The notes beneath the pieces were generated by a model. It saw nothing but the letters and a program-made list of their open reading frames with translations. It searched no databases and was not told the origin of the DNA. Position numbers and translations under genes: made by a program. A stretch of 64,000 bases of DNA from Spongospora subterranea f. sp. subterranea (Eukaryota > Endomyxa: Phytomyxea > Phytomyxea > Plasmodiophorida): contig JAUGWO010000034.1 in the NCBI GenBank assembly GCA_049724395.1, forward strand, positions 1-64,000, in the 5' to 3' direction. Numbering within the stretch: the stretch's first letter is position 1; every line of letters begins with the position of its first letter. Shown here piece after piece: positions 11,416 to 23,969 of the stretch.

Positions 11416-13453
11416 ATGTCACAATCCCCTGAGACGTCATTTCGGGATTATATCTGGGCCCAGAAGAAGAGGGATGCCATTGCCCGACTAGCAGCTCAAG
11501 GGATCGAGGTATCTGAGGACGACCCTATCCTCAGTGCCCCTTTGGATCATGGCGGTAGTGAAGGAAAACCGGAATTTGGCCATGGAAGGCGAAAATATAG
11601 TGATAAATCAGATCACTATATAACCCCCGCCAATGAACTTTCAATCAGTCAAAAACTCTGTGGCGCAGATAACAATTCTTATGCCCCTCATCAGAAAATC
11701 GGTCGCCCATTTCAAGAAAAAATGAATCGACAAGACGCACCGGATTCGATAAGTTTCAACCAGGCGCAGAATGTATCCCAAAGGCGGAAAAATTCCAACG
11801 TCGATTTACCTTATGGAGGCAAAACCTCATCAACTCCCAGTCCTAGCTTATCAATCGCGTTTCTGGGTGCAGATCCCGAAATGCAAAGGATAAGAAGACG
11901 ACAAATGCAACAGGAAATGAATGCTATTTTGCAGCAACAAATACGTGATAAACAAGATGGAAGACATTCTCTACATTCTGCGATGCCCGTTCGGTCTTCT
12001 TCGTCCAATAGCCCAGTTGAAAACGCCCCGCGACAAACATTATTGTCGCCCAGCCCAGCTTCCCGGTATTTCGGCGATGCTTTATCAATAAGCGCGCTTG
12101 ATCGGGATCCAGGAAAAAGAAGGTCGCCGTAAACAAGAGATGAAAACCGAACTAAGCAGTTATTTGCAGTTTCAGATCAATGAAAAGCAGCATTCCAGCG
12201 ATGTTGCCACAGGTACAAATGTGGCCCACCAAGTACGTGAAGTGCCAACCAGTCAAGCTGGAACGGGAGATGCATATAGCCCAGCAATATTGGAGAAGAA
12301 AAAACCAGCAGATACCAACAATACTTCACGAGATGGTGCTTTACCTACCAGTCTAATAATTGGCACACAAAAGATTGTTGAAGATGAGCGAAAGAGGCGA
12401 AAAGAATATGCTGACATTTTGAAAATACAGATTGCGGAGCGAAAAGAAAGAGAACTTCAGCGGAAAATGAAGGATGAACAATTCCTGGATCGGCATATGC
12501 GGCGCATTTCTATCGGTGAAGACCAGTCCAACAAGAGCTCATCTCATGCGTTATCGAATAACCAGCAAGAACCCGGTGAATTGCCTTCTGCACAATCGGA
12601 TCCCGACCATGCTGCTGATGGATATGATAGAAATGCAGATAATTGGGCAAGTCACCCTTCTGTTCGTAATGCGAAACTACATAACACGGTTCGTTCAGGA
12701 GAAATCGCAACCGAACAACCTCAGCTGGATGAACATCCCCGTTTTGAACTAACCAAGCCTGGTTCATCACATCCTGGTTTAAACCCAGGCCGTGATTCGT
12801 CTCTTGTCCGCCCCAGCCAGTTTGTTGAATCAGTCATTGATAAGGGATCATCAACTATGGTTCCAAAAGGTCCTGATCAAACACCCCAACCGTCGTTGAG
12901 AAATGCCGAAAACAGTCTCCCTAGTGTAAACAAATCTATTGTTGATTGGGATGAAACAGAACGAACTATTTTGGGACCCTTTAGAATGCTGAGAGAGAGG
13001 TTGGAAAACGATTCGAAAGACGTTCTGGAGCGTATAAATAATGAACGGCTGCGATTGTGCCATGGCCCAGCAGTATCGCATCCTGATCCAGTTGATAATC
13101 CTGGTACATTGCGACATTCGACTTCCGAATGGGTTCCAATTGAAGCAGAGGCTCCACAGATATCGTGCAAAACGGAATTCGTGAACGTCCCTATTCACAA
13201 AGAAGAACTGCAAGTGGACGCTGATATTCTCGAACGATTCGTTAACGAAAATGATTCCGCTATTCAACTGAAAGACAGTGGGATACGCCAAAGACGACCT
13301 CAATGGGGTGCCGTTGCAGTTGCTCCCTCTCAAATGTCTGGGTCTGAAGTTGGCGAGAAGCCAGTGGTTCCTATGCTGAAAGAGCGGTCCCAACTGATTG
13401 ATCGCTCTGATATCGACGAGCTCGACAGGTTTATATGGGATCGACCTAAATAA
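11416..13453 (+). CDS. CSPP1-like centrosome/cilium-associated coiled-coil protein
   Basis: Two overlapping open frames, 11416-12132 and 12098-13453, together encode about 680 residues. The protein repeats a basic helical motif of the type RRRQMQQEMNAILQQQI, RRKQEMKTELSSYLQFQI and RRKEYADILKIQIAER, each followed by K- and E-rich stretches. This 'R/K-x-Y/M-x-x-x-L-x-x-Q-I-x-E/D-K' signature is characteristic of CSPP1 and related microtubule or ciliary proteins. The rest is low complexity. The frames meet near 12066-12113. A 47-nt GT-AG candidate is there but leaves the frames one base out, so either the splice sites differ or one base is wrong. Family assignment rests on motif resemblance only. 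Confidence 0.6.
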
Positions 13454-13494
13454 GAAAACAACTACAGTGATAAAAACATTGGGCATTTATTATT

Positions 13495-16400
13495 TTACAG
13501 GGCATCGATTTGCCTGGCAGGAATCATGAGTTTATGCCAAACTGTGTGTTTGGTATCGCCAAGTAAAAAGGTCTGTATTGCCTGATTCCATACCTCTCTG
13601 GCATTATCGCAGATGAAGAACACGTTGACCGATCGAGTGGTGAACCTTAACACCATAATGGGTCGAACTGTTTCCGTCAGTTCGACCGTCTCCAACTGAC
13701 TCAACTCCAATATATCACCTGGAACACTAGTGAACCATCCAACAGACGATAAGGGCCTGAGGTTGCCAGTGTTGCCATCTTGCCATAGTCCAGTTAACAC
13801 ATGCAGGTCGACCATATCGTCAATGATGCACATGGCATGGTTTGGGCCACTATCCCCATCATATCTGACCCAACATAACGTCCTCCTCTCCAACAACCCG
13901 CTCTCCTTCAACACGTCCACTGATGTCGCCATCTCGACATGGCACTTGGCCAGCTTGCCGGATAGTGCTTGAACCCTGGCCTGGACCATATTGGTCGTGG
14001 TGATGGGCACATCGCCCTCATGATCGATAGGGTCCCTCTCCCCATCGATATCGGACGACGGCTCGATCGTCCCCTCATTGATTGGTTTCCATGACGTCGT
14101 ACAGAATTGACTGCAATTTCGGCTCATCACCTCCAGAAACAGATGAACCGATCCGAAGCGCCTCAATATCCAGACATGATAGGACATGAATCCATTGGTC
14201 GATTGATGGCCAATAACAGCGATCTGACCGGTCACCTCGTATCGACATTCGTATATATTCGAGTAATGCAGTCGGCGATAGGTTATGGATGGCATGGTGA
14301 AGGGATAGGTTAGGAGGTCGGGCGACACCTTTTGGAGTGGACGAGGATGGTGGTTAGGATAAATGAGGGGGTGGAATTGGGGAACAACTGACATCGGATT
14401 CGGATAGATAGATGTAATGACAAGAAAGGATCAACAGCTTGATCTTAATGGTCGTCCCTGTCAGGACGGATCGTGAATATGTCTCCACTAACGACATGAA
14501 CTCGATCGTCTCTCCAGCGGCGAACACCTTACTGTTCAGCAGGGATTCGTTGAACGTGTTGGTCAGCGATGCGATCGCCGCCTGAGACAGTACAGACGAT
14601 AGCAGCGACGATCGCAACGAGATGTCGTATTTGACGGTGGTGGTGGTGTAGCTGTGTAGGACCAGACGACACATGTTGGGCCCTGACCGATCACACCACC
14701 ATCATCATCCTCACGACGACAACAACCGATCAACAATGGGGGACGTACCTGACGACATCAATCGGCCCATGATCATGATCAGGTCGTGTCGCATTGAGTC
14801 CAACACTCTCCCCATCCCTGGCCGATAATCACTGAAATACGATGAGATCCCTTGTTTACTGATCGAATTCGACAACTCCATATCGTAATCGATGAACTCT
14901 CGTAAATCCGCCAATAACAGTCCATTGGCGAACAGGGAGTCGATGATCATCAGCTGCATCTTATGATTATGGTGATAGAGTATATGGGATGGACCATCGT
15001 CGATCGACACCGATTCCGGTGACGACAGGTCGGATAGTCTATCGAGGAAATGGAGCATTGGGATCGTCTCGAGAACATATCGTATGAGGTTGGTGCAGGA
15101 CGCCATCATGATCTCCAGTGATTCAGGAAGGCGTCTCGTGTTGTTCCTGTAGATCCATTGACGATCAAACTGTTCATTGGCAGATGTCCGAATCTGGCCA
15201 GCATTACCGGCATTGTATGGTTTGCGCCAATCTTCCAGATATGCATTTAGCGGTGTTGACGACCAGCTCGATCGCCTCGCAGCTCTCGATGAATGTTTCA
15301 GTTCCCCATGCCGATCGGTGAAGTGTCTCTGACAGGATCGCCAGCAGATTCCCCCCGATACGATCATGATCTCCTGAACATGATGTCGTCATTGACCCAC
15401 GATCTATTGTCTCTGAAACACACCCAATTCGGCCCATTATAATCACACGACACTATTGTCATCACACACCTTTACTCCCTTCGAATTCCTTTTCTAGAAC
15501 CCAGTTCTGCAATAGCATCAGGAACGGCCGTTTCAAAATTTGTCGATGAGCTTTCCTCCGATCTGTCTCAGTTCCCTGTGTTGATATGATATACAGAATC
15601 CGAATGAATGACGATAGAGCAGATGATGCTGGATCAGCATATCCATCAGGAATAACATGATTGGGTTGACCCAATACAGGGGATATCGCTGTTGGAAAGG
15701 CCAATACACGTCCTGACACATCACCATCAATCAATCTGATATAAATGGGCGATCGTTATGAGGAGATTAACCCGATAGCGTTGATCGTCGGGTCGATCGA
15801 GATGCGATCGGTGTTGACGATTGAGGAACGGGTCCCGATGGATCTGACGATATGGGAATACGATTATATCTTTGCTGATCGATATATTGTGTCGTATATT
15901 GTATGAGGTTCTCATTGACCGTTCCAATCGATGGCGCCGTCCACACATGATCATGCCGATCCTGTTCTAGCGCCAAATGATCCGACAGCAATAGCGATTC
16001 TAGCGATGGTGTCGAGCCAGATCGATGATCATGGCGATGCGGTTCTGGTCGGATGTTCTGATCCCAGACCAGGTCCTGGTCTAGTTTCCCTGCATTGGAT
16101 CGCATCACCCGTTCGTACATCTGTCGGGCGATCGATTCCAGATTAGTGTGTTGTTGCGATATCGGGGAATGGGATTGACAGTGGTTGGCACGATCGGGCA
16201 TCATCAGACCGATTATCGATTGGATACGGGATACGCCATTCAATAACGGGTTGTTGAGGTCGTCGGGCTGATGGACCTTTCTGATCAGGATCGATCGGAT
16301 CTGACCCTGAGTTGTCGCCAGATCGTGATGGATCCGCTCTTCCAGAGGATCGTCCAACGATATCGTCCACTGATATGTCAACGATGGAGGGGCGATCGCC

Positions 16401-19400
16401 TTGATCCTGTTCAGGGGATGGATGGGGAAGGGCGATTGTGCGACAATTGGGGGGCGATGATGGATTTACCTGAACACATTGTCGTGAATGGCCATCCATG
16501 AGGAATCGGGTGATGTGTTGGGCAATGTGATCGTGATCGTGTCGATGGAGCGAAGGCCCGCCCAACGGGTCATGTACGATAACAGCTCGAGACGGGCATT
16601 GTAGATCGTCTGGGGATTATCGCCATGGCGAATAACGAACGTGTCGATATGGGATTGGTCAATACCACATAAACCGATAAGACGAGATGGTGATGATGAT
16701 GATGACGAGATGGTGTTCACTTGATATAATAGGAAATGTTGACTGGTATTATTGACCTAATCAGGGCCAATGGCCCATGATAATCGTCAATCAGATGTGG
16801 ATCAGATGACGTTGGGATCGTGATCGTCACCGACCTGGCCACTGATCACCCTCTTCCAATGCGACATTAGCGATATATCTGACGACTCGTGATGATCGTG
16901 TTCCTTGACCAGACTAACGATATCGGGAATATCGGTGATTGTTGCCGGCACTACTCGGAATCCTGAATCATTCCCTGACAATCCTGTTCAGATCACACAA
17001 TCACGACCTTAGACGGATACGGCGGTGGAATCGCTGGACCGATATCGATCAGTTACCGTTATCGATAATATCCCGATAATTGCAGATCGCCAATCGCCTT
17101 CCGTTCCTAGCTCCAATCCAATCCTGGAATGTGCTCGCCCTTAGCAGATCGTCAACGATATCGTCTTTCCGATCCCCGTTCAGATGATCCCCAATCTGCT
17201 GTAGACACCTTACAATGAGCCATTGTAATCGCGATCTCAGCCCGATATGGATCAATGGCCCGTTGTCCTCTGTTTTCGCCAACATCTCCGCCTTGTCCAC
17301 GATCTCGAACAGCTCATCGATCACACTCAGTAATGTGTTCGACGAGAACCCCAATAACGTCTGTTCGATCATGACACTATATGACAACGGCGATGGCATC
17401 AGCCTGGGGCAGTTCATGGCGATAAACACCTCGAGCAATCACCTTCGATCTTGGTCGTCGTTGACGCCCTCCTCGATAATATCAGCGGGAACCGATAACG
17501 GAACCAATGAGGGTATTTGAGCATCAGGCGCCTCCAATATCGGCAGAAACTCGGCCGATAATATCTGGCATATAATCGACCTGACTGTGGCGAACGGGAT
17601 TATCGATATCGCCTATAAATGGGTCAACGCGTGTTCAATGGCGCTGGGGCCCTGGGCGATTCTGAATTACCTTGGCGAACGGCGGTATTCGCCACGATAA
17701 ATGCAATAGCTTAACACACGACGATCGCAGATCGTATATGATCGTGGGATTGGTCAATAACGGATCGCAGATCTCGCCATCGGTCGGATAGCAATCCTCG
17801 AACAGGGCCAGGATCGACCCGACCATCTTCCCGTAATCGATAGGAAATGGGCAAGGAGGGCGTATGGCCTGGAATGTGATATATAGGAGACTGATTGATG
17901 ATTGACGACGATGGTCAACGAATAACGTGTTGGAATTCGATAATAGATCGGTGAGTTGGGTGTAGTGATCAGATATTCCCAATATCTGTAAAGCGGTTAG
18001 CGCTTCCTGTTTAACACATCTGATGTGGATCGTCGATAGGATGTCCAGGATCCGTTTGATCACGGCCCGAACCACACGATGAATGAGCTGGTCCTGTGGC
18101 GACGATGGTGACGATGACGAGGGCGTATTGTGCCTGGCGAACAAGGTCAACAGCTTGATCAACGGGATCAGCGATAGCGCTTCGTCGTATTGCGAATACG
18201 TGATGTGATGCGATTGAGGATGGTCGTGTCGCGAGATCATTCGCGGTAATCTAAAACACACAACGACACAGTATTTGCTGAGAAAAAACGCGACAAAAGG
18301 GCCCAATATAAATCCCCCTTCAATACCTTTTCACGATCTCGATCATTGATAGTTTACTGGTCAACGATAGAACGGCCCTCTCCTTATCCGATCGATATCG
18401 ATCCATGACGATCAGGAAGTTCGACACCGGTTTGATGAACAGGTTCCAATGATCGGCGGCGGCGTCGATCAGATGGGTCTCGATACGAGAGCGGGCGGAT
18501 CGTTCCGATATGGTCTTGATGAAGGAGGCGCCACAAACGATTCCAGTGAACGCCTCGATCAGACGAGCGCATAACGACAGACGATTACCGATTTCCGACG
18601 AAGATATCACTTTGGAGGAATCGGGTTTCAGTCCACGTAGTAGATCGTTGATGAATATATCGTGATCGAACAATTGTTTGGCGAAGGCGTCGGCGGCGGG
18701 GCGGCTGTGGTGGGCAATGCGACCGATCAGGCGCAGCGATTCGAGCAGCTCCTCGTATCGCTCGCCGGCTAATCCATTGATGTTGATGATCATACCGTTA
18801 TTGCGATCGATGATGTTGTCGAGGAGTATCGATGAGAACGTCGCACCGGAAGGAGACTCGGTCTGGAACACGTCGGCCGTTGCGCTGTCGTTGACCAACA
18901 TCGTGATCAGACGGATAACGGTTCCCTAAGCCCGGGACAACAAATCAACAATTACTGAACACCGAATCCCTGAAAGACGGCCGTACTTTATGAGTATCAG
19001 CGACAAGCCACATCTTTAGGAAATCGGGTAAAAAGGGAGCGAGGACGAGACAGGTTTCGGCGCTATACGATGAATGTGACGCAAACGGGAGAAGAACGTT
19101 GGATAATCGGCCGATACAGTTATCGTCGTCGATCATGTCGAGGAGAAATGGAATGGCCTCGAGCATGGCCGCTAATGTGGCCGATGGGGAATATTGCATC
19201 ATTTTACTGGATAGGAAGTGCAACGACACGGAATCGAACGGTGTGGAATTGATGATCGTTGTTAGGCGGAACATGAGCGATGATATATACAATAAGGCGG
19301 TGATGTTATCAGAATATTGGGTCGTGACATGATGGGCGATATTCAATAATTTGGCGCCCTGGGCGGGGCGAGACGATTCCTCGCCAGAATAGAACCAACG

Positions 19401-19685
19401 CCAATCGTCGGATTTGAGGGAATCCTTGATCCTAGGAGCGGGGGCGTCAGCCATGGACACAATATCGGATGGGGATTGGATCAAATACCTGTCGCGGCCG
19501 ATATTGGCGATCAGACCGGTGATGGAGGCGATGAGATGGTCGACCGGGGACCCAGATGGGATCGATCCCAGCGCCAGACAGATGGCGTCGAGATAGGACG
19601 ATGGGGTGTCGGCCCGAGAAGATGTGTACGAGGGATGATGGAGATTAGCTGCATGTTCCTTGGCAATTAACAGGAGATCATCCAT
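13495..19685 (-). CDS. Very large multi-exon helical-repeat protein, unassigned
   Basis: At least a dozen consecutive minus-strand exons run from an ATG at 19685 (MDDLLLIAKEHAANLHHPSY) to a TAA at 13495. Clear in-frame introns include 14683-14748 (66 nt, GTACGT...CAG) and 14329-14392 (64 nt). The protein would be roughly 1,800-2,000 residues, mostly Leu/Ile-rich helices like ARM/HEAT solenoids. The last 130 residues alternate beta-like strands and end in a helix (DNAREVWNQAIQTFLL), which resembles a PH-fold end. One in-frame TGA near 17425 lies between segments that otherwise read on, a possible sequence error. Base composition differs from the neighbours, with very many GATC/CGAT words. I do not recognise the family; Virilizer-like and other solenoids were considered but not supported. 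Confidence 0.55.
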
Positions 19686-20948
19686 TTCTGTGACTAATAC
19701 AACAAGATCATATTTGGGTCAGAATGATCCCCAGATCACCCTGATTTGACCTGAGCGATATCGTTGGTCCATGTGAAAAAACAGAATCAGGATCAGGGTC
19801 AATCGCTATTCATCGGAAAACGATCGTGTTCGCTCTTCACCACAGTCTTCATCGGATTCCATGAAACATTGTTCTGAGCAGACCCAATGTTCATATTGGT
19901 AAAATGAGGATGATTGTAGCCCTTGGAATAACGTGTCCTTCAGAGAATGGTAATTGCAATTCAATCGACTTAGTAAATGAATCTTGAGTTTCTTATTCCT
20001 TCATGACTTGGACGATACATAGCTGGGCGATATTACTCAGCCCATACCACCGGTTGAGCGATAAAGCCACTGTAGCGAATTCAGGCGTTGGAATTACCCG
20101 ATCATTCTGACACTACAGTCTCGCGAGAGCTGACACAACTTGAATGATCAACACAACCCCTCACAAAATGGAGCTTAACAAATCTGGATCATAAATCGAG
20201 GTCGGAGAGAGCCCCAATCATCTGTCACATATTCTCGCTTTGTTTGATGATATTAACCTACTGAAGCCAAATCGAAGTGCTTTTCGGGAAAATCATACTA
20301 GTAAATATGTAATTGAACATAGACCATATCAACTACAAATGAACAATGGATGACCATAAAAACAAACCCAAATAAAGCAATGAAGCTAATGGCGCTATGG
20401 ATGACTTCCATATAGGCATGTGAATACGATATCATACTGGTACAGTCATCATCATCATAAACGCAGATGCGACTCATGGTCAACCCGAGTTGCTGATCAC
20501 GATTGTAAGAGCGCACCCGCATCGAGCGAGAAACCTCATCGACTACGACAATTACGGAAAAATGATTGACAGTTTTCCCCAGATAGCGGCTGAATCTGAC
20601 GTTCACGGTCATCGGCGGATGGAAACGAGACAAGCAAGTTTGCCATCGGGAAAGATCTGTGCTAATGTATCGGCACGACGCAAAGGAGTGTGCGAGAGAA
20701 ACCCTCAGAAAAAGTTGGAACGCCATTCATCAACCAATGACTATAGACAAGACAATGGTTGATAAAATGTACGGTTTATTGGGTAATAATCTATCCTTCC
20801 ACGACCTCCAACCCAGTTCAACAGTAATCCATACAATATGTGGCCATCAACTCGGAACAAGAACAACGTGAGTGTGGGACAGTTGTTTCGGAAACAACAG
20901 TAACAAATGCTCCTGATTTCTGTGCTGTAATTGAATTTCTGTAAATGG
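19686..20948. other. Stretch without a convincing gene
   Basis: Only short open frames occur, including one on the minus strand at 20298-20726 (142 residues) with no recognisable domain and an opposing frame of similar quality. No repeat or RNA gene was seen. Confidence 0.4.
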
Positions 20949-21143
20949 GAAATAATGACATCGTTGAGTTCCACCGCTTTATTTTTTTTTGTTTTGCTCT
21001 ACAGCAGTGCTGGCAATACGGGTCTCTGTCGCTGGAGTCCCATCGAAGAAGTACCATCAACATGGTGTCTGTTCATCCCAGCGGTGCCGGATATTCTTAA
21101 CCTCAAATACCAGACGGGAACATCTTTCAACACAGGAATGTAA
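20949..21143 (+). CDS. Possible first exon of a secreted protein
   Basis: A short frame starts with a strongly hydrophobic stretch, MTSLSSTALFFFVLLYSSAG, that looks like a signal peptide. It continues with Cys- and Trp-containing sequence. Downstream frames at 21211-21474 and 21690-21877 contain hydrophobic and Cys-rich segments that could be later exons. The minus-strand frame at 21721-22023 is an equally plausible coding alternative. No family is recognised, and the exon joins could not be resolved. Confidence 0.25.
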   Translation, partial: EIMTSLSSTALFFFVLLYSSAGNTGLCRWSPIEEVPSTWCLFIPAVPDILNLKYQTGTSFNTGM

Positions 21144-21877
21144 TAACCAGTAGTCATTCGACTCCAACAGTCCCATAGCATGGCTTGTCCATGCCACCTC
21201 AACCTTCCATGTGGCCAATTATTCCGTTCTTCACAATATTGGGTCAAGCCCTAATAATGAGTTTGCCGTGCGGTGTCCGTGGCGGCACAGATTACAGTTG
21301 ATCGTCAGATTCTGGGCGTCCATCAGGTTTTCATTCAGCTATCGACATGCCGAGGCTTGGACAGTGTTTCCTATATGGGTCATAGACCGGTCAGTCACTC
21401 TGCTCTCTGTGAACCGTCTCGGTTTATATTCTATAGCTGGTATCAATTGTAATCACTTCCTTTATTCAAGGTAAGATCAGCTCGCATTGCATTATTGTCG
21501 AGTTAAAGTGATGACAAACTTGACTGAGCGTTGTATGATACGTAAACTTATATCTTTCGGGTCTGATTTTGAACTTTATATATCTTTTTCAAGTTTTGCG
21601 CAATTGTTTACTGATAGCTTTCTTTCGACTTGTAGGATCAAAACTATGGATGGTGTTCATTTCATTTAATAAATGCAGCCTTTTTCAAATTTTCAGCCCT
21701 AGTGCTCCAGCATTCGCTGCTTACTTGTGCTTCATGGTGAAAAATCGAACTAACTGTGCAGAGACTTTGCCCGTGCAGGGTGTTCGTTTGGCAATGCTTT
21801 GCTCTGTTGCCATTGCTATTTTGGCAATCGTTCCAAAACAGCTCGTAAGTATCAATTTGTCTTGGAACGGAATATAA

Positions 21878-22576
21878 TCGGGTAATGATTGCAGAGTGAA
21901 TTTCGCCTGAGCTGGTGTGGATGCGGCTTTCACCGCAGCATCATGTCGCGATTTACGAATAAGGGTCGATTCACGAAGCGCCATCCGAGAAATCGAATAG
22001 AGAATTCCTGCCCAGTCTCGCAAATGATGGGCAGATGATGATCTGAGGGATGGATTGCCAATTTTGTCTGTTAATGAATGAATTCAGCATGCTACAAACT
22101 GAAAGAATCGCGTTTGACTTGCGTTTGAAAGTCTGACAACAACTCCAGGCTAAACTTGGATTCCGCGATAGCGACGATAAAAGAATGTTGAAATGCTAAT
22201 CTAACTTTTCGCGCTTTTTCAACAAGTGCCCGCTTAGTATGGCTACAGATTAATAATATCTTATTACGATAGCTGCCCTCGCGACAGGCCAAAGTACCTA
22301 CTCGAAAACCCACTCAAGCTCTTCTGCGATAACAAAACTAGTAGAAGTTCCAGAAGGAAGAATTGCGCTATCAAGGCTATAGTCTCATGCTCAAGAACTT
22401 TGCAGTTTAACGTTGTGACCTTGGTACCACGGCTGCTCAAGACGTACCCTAAACTGCCTGCTGATCCTGATTGCCTCCACGATATGCTTAGAAAGACATG
22501 CGTTCAAGATGATTACAGGAATTGGAGATGCCTCGTTCATAATTGAGACGAAATGAATTAGGGTGTATTGCCGTAG
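21878..22576. other. Stretch without a convincing gene
   Basis: Several short minus-strand frames, none with a recognisable domain. Nothing else is supported up to the start of the 51-bp array. Confidence 0.35.
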
Positions 22577-23968
22577 GACAGATAACATCAGGGGTAACAG
22601 AGTGGCTGATCATTAGACAGATAACATCAGGGGTAACATGATATACGGTATAGATCATTGGCTGATCATTAACAGGGGTAACATGATATACGGTATAGTG
22701 GCTGATCATTAGACAGATAACATCAGGGGTAACATGATATACGGTATAGTGGCTGATCATTAGACAGATAACATCAGGGGTAACATGATATACGGTATAG
22801 TGGCTGATCATTAGACAGATAACATCAGGGGTAACATGATATACATAGTGGGATCATTATAACATATCATGCTGATCATTAGACAGATAACATCAGGGGT
22901 AACATGATATACGGTATAGTGGCTGATCATTAGACAGATAACATCAGGGGTAACATGATATACGGTATAGTGGCTGATCATTAGACAGATAACATCAGGA
23001 TATACGGTATAGTGGGTATCATTAGACAGATAACATCAGGGGTAACATGATATACGGTATAGTGGCTGATCATTAGACAGATAACATCAGGGGTAACATG
23101 ATATACGGTATAGTGGCTGATCATTAGACAGATAACATCAGGGGTAACATGATATACGGATCATTAGACAGATAACATCAGGGGTAACATGATATACGGT
23201 ATAGTGGCTGATCATTAGACAGATAACATCAGTAACATGATATACGGTATAGTGGCTGATCATTAGACAGATAACATCAGGGGTAACATGATACGGTATA
23301 GTGGCTGATCATTAGACAGATAACATCAGGGGTAACATGATATACGGTATAGTGGCTGATCATTAGACAGATAACATCAGGGGTAACATGATATACGGCT
23401 GATCATTAGACAGATAACATCAGGGGTAACATGATATACGGTATAGTGGCTGATCATTAGACAGATAACATCAGGGGTAACATGATATACGGTATAGTGG
23501 CTGATCATTAGACAGATAACATCAGGGGTAACATGATATACGGTATAGTGGGATCATTAGACAGATAAACATAACATGATATACGGTATAGTGGCTGATC
23601 ATTAGACAGATAACATCAGGGGTGTAACATGATATACGGTATAGTGGCTGATCATTAGACAGATAACATCAGGGGTAACATGATATACGGTATAGTGGCT
23701 GATCATTAGACAGATAACATCAGGGGTAACATGATATACGGTATAGTGGCTGATCATTAGACAGATAACATCAGGGGTAACATGATATACGGTATAGTGG
23801 CTGATCATTAGACAGATAACATCAGGGGTAACATGATATACGGTATAGTGGCTGATCATTAGACAGATCACATCAGGGGTAACATGATATACGGTATATG
23901 AAAATTGGGGTACTGTGATTAGCTTCGATTCCTGAGCATTCAGGGGTAACATGATATACGGTATAGTC
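22577..23968. repeat. 51-bp satellite array, about 26 copies
   Basis: The unit is GGCTGATCATTAGACAGATA followed by ACATCAGGGGTAACATGATA and TACGGTATAGT, 51 bp in all. Many units have internal deletions. Because 51 is a multiple of three, the minus strand stays open across runs of full units and yields an artificial 17-residue repeat. An isolated partial unit sits at 23940-23968, after about 40 bp of unrelated sequence. Confidence 0.95.
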
Positions 23969-23969
23969 T

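Noticed and set aside
23602-23952. A repeat protein encoded by the 51-bp array
   Set aside because: The frame is a by-product of the period being a multiple of three; many units carry frame-changing deletions.
22577-23968. CRISPR-like array
   Set aside because: The whole 51-bp unit repeats, with no unique spacers, and the genome is eukaryotic. The same holds for the 44-, 98- and 40-bp arrays.
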